NCBI GenBank assembly: GCA_027924585.1
Contig: BSBM01000370.1
Coordinates: 29,409,501 to 29,473,500, forward strand
DNA length: 64,000 nt
Origin: Larix kaempferi
Lineage: Eukaryota > Streptophyta > Pinopsida > Pinales > Pinaceae
Direction: 5' to 3'
The translations under genes and the position numbers were made by a program. This document shows, piece after piece, positions 57,260-64,000 of this stretch (position 1 is its first letter; each line of letters starts with the position of its first letter). The notes beneath the pieces are model-generated. The model saw only the letters and a list, made by a program, of their open reading frames with translations, was not told the origin of the DNA and ran no database searches.

Positions 57260-57900
57260 GAATTGGTGAGCGAATGAGAAGTGTCTCCTCCTATTTATAC
57301 CCTCCACGATGCCTTTAACTTGCTTTAGCGCCTACATTCCACTTATCCCTAAATTTAGTATCTCCATATTTTAAGGGGTACTTCAATGGGTCAATGCCCC
57401 ACTTCAAGGATTCATCATGGAACTTTAACTTGCCTTCATGATCACTTCATATCTTCATCAAAGCGACTTTGAGGATTCTCCTGATCATACTTAGTGGACA
57501 CATCATTATTCCTTTCAAGGTTTCTTTCCTTTTTATGTGGACCCATCCTTACTTTTGGTGTTATGTGGACCCATCATCAATACTTTGGGGAATTCTTCAC
57601 AGTTCAGACCAATATTTCTTTGGACCAAATTTAGGGGCTCTTTGGGGCCTTCTTCATCATGGGTCATGTGACACCAACATCATGGTCATGTGGAACCAAC
57701 ACCATTATTATAGGGGTTTCTTCACCTTTCTCACAAACATTGCTTAGGGGAAACCTTAGGGACTTCTTTAGGGGTTTCCCCCATATGTATACAACCCAAA
57801 GTGTTTCCTGTGAGGACCATGCTTAAAGCTACACCTTAAGGGGATTGCTTTGGAGTTATATACACTAGGACATTGACATCAATGAAAACCTTTTTCAACA
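56761..57900 (-). repeat. Probable LTR of a second copia element
   Basis: On minus the start TGTTGAAAAAGG at 57900 follows a purine tract (AAAGGGGGAGAT, 57901-57912). A TATA box (GTATAAATAG) lies at about 57292-57301, followed by a (GA)n run on the plus strand at 57226-57257. The far end was not located and no second LTR is in the window; 56761 is a lower bound. Confidence 0.55.
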
Positions 57901-57912
57901 ATCTCCCCCTTT

Positions 57913-59345
57913 GTCATTGATGACAACCATCATACTCCCCCTAGGACCATGATCTTGATCTTTCTCTCCCCATTTGACATCAATGGAAACGGATAAATCC
58001 CCTTGACAATATTTCTTCTCTTTGGGGCAGCTCCCCCTGAAAATATTATGATTTCTTTCTCCAAAATTCTGTAACCTTTTGTCTAGGAGATATTGCCATG
58101 TTGCTTCTGTAATCTATTTCCATGTGTCCATAGTCATAAAATTTGTAGCATTCAACATTATGAGTCATAATGATTCTACAATTTCTTACCATGTGTCCAT
58201 AATTGTGGCACTTGTAACATTCAACATTGTAGTTTGAGTGGACACCTCCATTTGCTTGAGCATTTCCTTTTTAAGATTTGTAATCTTTAGCCCTATGCCC
58301 AATGTTGTTGCAAGAGAAACGGTTACCAAGAAATATTCTTAGATACCTGGGTGTAGACGATCTTCTTGATGGTGCAACATATTTGTATTCATCTTTCTAT
58401 GAACCTTGCTGATGAATCCTTCCAGTCTTTGCCTTGATGGGAGCTTCTCATAATGTCTGCATAACTCTTAGCCTTCTCTTAATTTCTCTCGGAACATTCA
58501 ACTTTATTTGTTGGTGGTTTGGAGCTTTCACCTTCAACAATTTTCTATTTATTATATAACCCAATCCTGTTTTGTCAAGTGGAGATATTTCATGGATAAG
58601 CATGTCATCATAAGATCAATGTGCTCTTATCAAAATTCAATTTCGTGGAAGCTATCTTCTCCAATTTCTTCTATAGAGTAACAATCTGAAACTCTCTTGT
58701 TTGGAAAATTTCTTCCTTCACCTTTAGTTGACTTGTTAGGAATTCTTCAATTTTATTTGCTTCTTCCACTTGTATTTTTAGGGCAACAATAGTATTTTCA
58801 GTTTCTTCATGGTATTTATGATTTTTACTTTTTTATTCTTCCAGTATCTCTTCTAGCAACACATTCTTCTTCTTGAGCTTCTTGATTTCATCTAGGGCAC
58901 ATATTAGTTGTCTTTCAAGATCAACTTCTTCTTCTTTGTCTTTTGATCCTTCAAGAGCTTTCTACAATTCATTTTCTTCATCAATAGGCTTTGTAATAAT
59001 GGACACAAGGAAAGTTTCTTCTTCTGTTGAATCAATATCTTTTCCTTCTTCATATGAACACTCAACAGCATGATGTCCTATTCTTCCACATTTGAAACAT
59101 TTATAGAGTAACTTACTTGGTACCTTTGTCTCTTTCTTTTCATCATCTTCATCTTTTGTGTCGCTGTTGTATGAGCTTCCTTCACCTTTTTCATCTGGTT
59201 CTTAATTTGCTTCTACCTTAACTTTCTAAATATTTTGTAACTTGTCCCAAAGCTCTTTAGCTGATGTACACTTTCCTAACTTGCTTTTCACAGAATATGA
59301 TAATCCATCTAGAATGGGATCCATTTCCATTGCATTGCTCTTCTT
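57913..59345 (-). pseudogene. Copia gag with several zinc knuckles; pol deleted
   Basis: On the minus strand from about 59345: LSYSVKSKLGKCTSAKELWDKL (gag core), zinc knuckle CFKCGRIGHHAVEC at about 59058-59100, then a Glu/Lys-rich coiled coil (KEEEVDLERQLICALDEIKK), further knuckles RFSCNNIGHRAKDY (about 58275-58320, degenerate), CYKCHNYGHMVRNC (about 58180-58222, intact C-x2-C-x4-H-x4-C) and a decayed one at 58120-58155. Pol should follow, but the PPT comes within about 200 bp, so protease to RNase H are deleted. Stops interrupt the frame. Confidence 0.75.
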
Positions 59346-60289
59346 TAACTGAAACATATGAAGTGGTAAAGAGGGATTTTCTAAATGATTGGATATATTT
59401 ATGGTTGTATAAGATATTATGGTGGATGTAGATAGACTAAAATCCTAGTTAGGATAGAGAGGGTGTTTGGATGATTTACCTATTTTGATTCAAATGGAAA
59501 GGGATGACTAGAAGCCTCCAAGACCCTTTAAAATTAATCATACTTTCCTTAAAGAATAAGGTTTTAGAATATTGTAATTTAGAACTGGAAGAAAAACAAT
59601 CAAAACCCCAGTGATATTGTTATTTATTAATTTGCATAAAACTTGAAAAAGGATTTCAAAATTATCGCATAAAGGGTAAAATAGAAATCAAGAAATTCTC
59701 AAGAAGGGTTGATAGAGATTAAGGAATAGGTCAAGACATTGTATGATAGGAACAATGGAGGTATCTTCATAGAGGAAGAAAATACAAAGTTAAAAAAGTT
59801 ATAAGGGATGAAAGGAAACTATTTTGTAAAAGAAGAAGTGGCATGGAGATTGAAAAGAACGTCTATTTGGTTGGAAGGGGTGGACAAAAACGATAAATTC
59901 TTTAAAAATTATGCAAAACAAAAAGAATATAAACATTATGCATGGGATAATGAAGAAGGACGACACAAACATTAGTACTTTCAAAGAAATTCATAATGGA
60001 GTTAATCATTTCAGAGGTTTATTTAAAGAATCCTCTACATATAATATTGCAAAGATGATGAAAATAACCTCTCTTTATAAGGCTAATAGATGACTATCAA
60101 ATTGAGGATTTAGAGGCAAATGTTTAATAAGAGGAACTCAAATTAGTCTTGTAATTATCTAGAAAACCCAAGAGTTTAGATTTGGATGGCTTGGCATCAT
60201 AATTCTACCTAGGGTTCTATAAATTTATGGAACAAGAGATATCAAGAGAAATTGAGGAATCTAGAGTCTCAAGTAAAGTCCTAGGAGCT

Positions 60290-60950
60290 TTGATGTTACA
60301 TTCATAGCTCTAATACCAAAGAAAAACTACCTAGAATTTTTTGATGATTACTATCTTATCACTTTGTACAATTTAGTGTATAAGATGATAACAAATATTT
60401 TGGAAAATAGTTTGAAAGGTGTATTACCTAACTTTAACTCAAAAGAGAAGTTTTATTTTCTCCACAACAAGAAAATTCACAAGGAAGAGGGATCAAATCA
60501 AGGGGCAATTTTATATGCATTCAAGGTTAAAATTTTTCTTGCAATGGTGATGAAACTAGACTTAGCCAAAGATTATGATAACTTAAGTTGGTTTTATCTA
60601 AGATTAATACAATTCAAATTGGGATGAGTATTCTAGTGTTCAATTAGATAACTAGGTGTCTATATTCAAATTCATTTCTAGTTTTGATAAATTTTCAACA
60701 TTCATTTTTTGATGCCACTAGGGGACTCAACAATGTTTTCTAGTGTCCACTTTTCTATTTATATTAGTTGTTTAAGGGATAGATATGATGATAGCAGCAT
60801 AAAAAAAAAAGGAAGGTTATCTCAAGGATACAAAATTGGGGAATGGCCTATTCTTATTACATTTATTATTTATCAATGATGTCATTTTATTTGGATTATG
60901 AACAAAACCATAAGTTGTAAACTATAAGGAATTCTTATACTGTAAATGAT
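60290..60950 (+). pseudogene. LINE reverse transcriptase, frame-broken
   Basis: The open frame 60364-60627 encodes LYNLVYKMITNILENSLKGV (usually LCNVIYKIIAKVLANRLK), a degenerate Q-x-G-F block, and VMKLDLAKDYDNLSWFYL with the first catalytic Asp. About 230 bp later the plus strand reads HLLFINDVILFGL in another frame, where FADDVILFG is normal: the first of the paired Asp is Asn. A dead copy. Confidence 0.8.
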
Positions 60951-62454
60951 TGGGGATAGAAGGGAAGGTCCACTAGTCCTCTATTTTAATTAATAAATAT
61001 AGGGGGAAGAATAAGAAAAACAATGTTCTAATATATTTTCATATACTTCTATGCCATTTGACAACAAGCTTAAATGTCTTTGATTTAAAAAAAATCAAAC
61101 AATTACAAATTTAGAGACTAGTACTCAATTTATAAAAAAATCGAAACGAGGTTGACTTATTGGTGCTACAAGTGGTTATATAGAGGAGGTAGGTTGATCT
61201 TAGTGAAATCTATATTTGATGGGATTCTTGTATATTTGTTACATTTATCCCATATTTAGAAAGGATTCCTATAAAAATAAGGAATGAATGATTTAGTTTA
61301 ATGTGGATATAAATGAGAGAGAGGAAAGGTATCCCTTTGGGTTAAGTGGAAAAAACCATCAAATGATAGATATGGTGGGTGGGGATTGAATAATATAAAT
61401 CTATTTGAGCAAGCATTAGTTGCAAAAATATTGTATGGATTGATGCAAAATTAAGGTATTTATGGAAAAATAATGACAACAAAGTATATAGCACTAGGGA
61501 CATTGGGGGATTGGAGAAGGAAATAGGTGAAGGATTTTGGAGGAGCTTCTGTTATTTGGAAATATTTGGTACAATGTTTTCCATTGCTAAGGAGGAAATT
61601 GGTGTGGAAGGTAGGAAGAGGAACTAGAGTATGGATAGGGGATGACCCTTGAATAAGATGCTCAGGTCCATTCAGAATTTCCGATTCTTTAATAATTTAT
61701 TTTTTATCTATATACTTTGGAGATATATAGTTTACCAAATGAAGTTGATCTTAAGAATAACACCATATGGAATCAGGGATGGAAATCAACATCACAACTA
61801 GATCTACAAGGGGAGATAGAAAATGAATGGAAATAGTACATTATCACTTTGACACATAATGCTATTAGATTAAAGGACAGAGATGTTGTGATCATATGGT
61901 CAAAGAACAAAAGCTTAGGAAATTACATAATAAGGTTAGGATGAAATAAAATGAGAAATTAGAAAAAAAGTGGTGGAGGAAGTCAATGTTGAAGCTGAAT
62001 TGTCCATTAAAAAGGAGAATAATTTTTTGGTTGCCTTATCTAATAGAGTTCGTACTTGGGAAAATCACAAAAGAGGACCTAGCAGGGTCATTGGTGCATC
62101 CTTTGTAAAAACGATCAGGAATCAATATACCACATGTTAGTGCATTAACCTTCCACAAAATAAGTGTGGCTTGAAGCATTAAAATTGGCAAATGCAAATG
62201 GAAAATGGGTAGGGGATAGTATAATGATTGTTTTAAAGGACAATACAAAGACAAATAAGTACCAAAGCATAAATATCTTGCATAATTTATGAAGTATTAT
62301 GGTTATTAATAAATAATATGACATTCCAAGGAAAATAGATTATACTCCTCTAGGTTAGCCACCAAGTTAGATATGCATATGAAGGAAGTTGGAAGCCACT
62401 GGAGGTAAATAGTCATAGAGTTATGATATCTCCATAAATAGTCAATAATACCAG

Positions 62455-62690
62455 GGATTGGGAATACTTTGATGGAGCTTGTGAAGGATCCTAATATATT
62501 GTGAATTTGGGGGTGTACTATTTTTGGTGGAGAATAATTTCATTGCATTCAAAGTATATTTTAGATAGGGTTCAATAATAAGGCATAATTGTTTGCTTTG
62601 TGGTTGTTGAAAGTAACATTTGAGAAAGGTATTTCGAGTACAAACCTTGGGTGACTCTAAATTCATTATTGACTTGGAAACTAGTAAAAT
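62455..62690 (+). pseudogene. LINE RNase H remnant
   Basis: In mixed frames: a DGAC-like start at about 62475, NNKAELFALWLL at about 62575-62612, and DSKFIIDW at about 62645-62670. The pattern matches the RNase H domains at 1055-1531 and 34762-35139. Stops are present. Confidence 0.65.
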
Positions 62691-63080
62691 AAAGCCATAA
62701 AACTTAATTCTTCATCCAATCATGAAAAAAACTAGAGATATAAGAAATCTATTTGAATCTATCTCCTTCCAACACATTTAAAAATAATTAAACAAGAGGC
62801 ATATAGACTCTCTAAGAAGCTTTATATTTTCAGGAAGATTTGTTTGTAAGTTTGAATACGAAGATTGGGTTTTTCATTCACAAGTGGTTAGTTCACTTAA
62901 TTGAAATAGAATAGAAAAGGAAATTTCTGAAGTTTATATGTAGAATTTTGTACTATTTCATAATCTATGGAGTAAGGTCATTTAGCCCTAGTTGTTGTAA
63001 TTTTGGGTTATCTCTTTGTATCCAAGGCACTTTGGTTAACTATGTAATATACTTAAACCCATAAATTTAGAGAAAGGATA

Positions 63081-63388
63081 GAAAACCATAAGAGACTAAA
63101 TATAATAGATAGCCATGTTCACTTGCCTCTTCAATGGGGCAACCTCCAAGAGCAAAGCTCCAAATACAGTGACGATTCTTGACTCACATTACATAACTTA
63201 CTAATCTATATATAGTGCTTCAATATATAAAGGCCTCATTACTTGTGGTACTACTATTAATGACGTCCAACCACCTATGGGCCTTTATTCAATAAGGAAG
63301 GAACTTCTACATTAATACACTACCCACTAACTAATGGGCCTTATGGCCTTGTACAATAAAGTAAGGGGGTTAGGGTAGGACCTTAACA
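63081..63388 (-). repeat. LTR (3') of a Ty3/gypsy element
   Basis: Minus-strand start TGTTAAGGTCCTACCC at 63388 after a purine-rich tract (GGACAAGGCAAAGAGCA). A TATA-like CTTTATATATTG lies at about 63215-63228. The other end was not determined precisely; the start coordinate is approximate. Confidence 0.55.
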
Positions 63389-64000
63389 TGCTCTTTGCCT
63401 TGTCCTAAATGAAGGAGATGGGAAACTATTGTAAAAGGGATATTGGTTCCCATGTAGCATCTTCTAGTCGCATATCCTTCCACTTGGGTAGAAATTCCTT
63501 GACTGTGCACTAGCGTAGGTGAGGATCTCGTGTGGCCAAAATGACTATGTGATGAAGCCAAATGGATCCTTCTACATTGAGTTATCGTAATGGAGTTTGA
63601 ACTTAAAAATTCTATCCACACCCTTCTTCAAACAAAACATATGAAATATTAGGTATATATTGGAGTGTGCTTGGAGTGCTAAGTTGTAAGCAACTTGACC
63701 CATGCCTTGAACAATATGATATGGGATGTAAAACTTTGGTGAAGGGGTGCTGGATAGCTGGGAATGTTGGGATCTTCCTTAAGTTGATTGATGAGATGAG
63801 ATGTAGTAGCATTAGCAAGCCATTCTTGTCATGCTTTTTCTACCCATTCCTATACCAAAGAAGATAAGTCAAAGAGGAATCCCTCTTCCTCATATTTCCT
63901 TGATAAAACATTTTCCATAACATTATATTTTTCCTTTTTGTAGATGATCTCATAATTATATCCAAGCATCTTGATGACCCACTTATGCTGTCCTGGGGAT
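63389..64000 (-). pseudogene. Ty3/gypsy pol remnant: RNase H end and integrase tail, with deletion
   Basis: At the window end the minus strand reads QHKWVIKMLGYNYEIIYKKE and then an ENVLSRKYEEEG segment, the end of gypsy RNase H (family: KWV.KLLGYDFEI.YKKG...V.DALSRK). A spacer follows, then within about 400 bp FLPKWKDMRLEDATWEP (63455-63510), which is the integrase C-terminal or chromodomain-like W-x-x-x-P..[DE]ATWE block. The integrase zinc-binding and catalytic core, normally about 1 kb, is therefore deleted. The element continues beyond the window. Confidence 0.7.

Larger units (their letters stand above)
59390..63080 (+). mobile_element. Decayed LINE (L1-type), plus strand
   Basis: Follows ORF2 order: pre-RT linker at 59800-60110 (WRLKRTSIWLEGVDKNDKFF), RT from about 60330, catalytic region near 60870, thumb-like WCYKWLYRGGRLILVKSIFD at 61155-61230, GGWGLNNINLFEQALVAKIL at 61378-61440, zinc-finger region at 61960-62180, RNase H at about 62455-62690. 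The endonuclease was not found. The frame is broken many times. Ends are approximate; no poly(A) or target duplication was located. Confidence 0.75.

Overview
The window is nuclear DNA from a land plant with a large, transposon-rich genome. Host-gene content is sparse, introns are kilobases long, and every coding-like stretch outside the first 10 kb belongs to a mobile element or a gene fragment. A gymnosperm or another large-genome seed plant fits best, but that is an inference. There are no bacterial-style genes, no operons and no CRISPR array.

1-10 kb: the last three exons (4862-4917, 6450-6525, 9615-9796, + strand) of a gene recognisable as the plant WDR74/NSA1-type WD40 ribosome-biogenesis protein. 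All joins are in phase and the stop is TGA at 9794-9796. The introns are loaded with transposons: a 5'-truncated LINE (465-3633, minus, 14-bp target duplication) and two hAT-like elements (6874-7461, 7938-9316). 10-23 kb: non-coding DNA with tandem and dispersed repeats, microsatellites and hairpins. 23119-25683: a 2.57-kb terminal-inverted-repeat (TIR) element with arrays of short palindromic repeats at both ends and a 4-bp target duplication (TTCT).

26476-56158: one Ty1/copia element (minus strand, LTRs 26476-27250 and 55393-56158) whose gag is split by a 23.85-kb insertion (31087-54935). The insertion has the same two ends as the 2.57-kb element and its own 4-bp duplication (TTTA), so both belong to one DNA-transposon family that I cannot assign to a superfamily. 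Inside the giant copy are a GRAS transcription-factor C-terminal fragment (36589-36948), a LINE 3' end flanked by an almost identical 526-bp direct repeat (34253-34778 and 36068-36594), a 9.78-kb non-coding LTR retrotransposon (38882-48661, minus strand, LTRs about 1.46 kb, 5-bp duplication) with hairpin arrays and a GC-rich repeat island, a possible terminal exon of an unidentified gene (50759-50944, minus), a palindromic module (52085-52720) and remnants of a coiled-coil ORF ending in a polypurine tract and LTR (53105-54760).

56-64 kb: a second palindromic module, an internally deleted copia element with several gag zinc knuckles (up to about 59345, minus), a decayed LINE (59390-63080, plus) and the 3' part of a deleted Ty3/gypsy element with RNase H and integrase-tail remnants (63389-64000, minus). 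The nesting gives an order: copia first, then the giant TIR element, then the non-coding LTR element and the LINE inside it.
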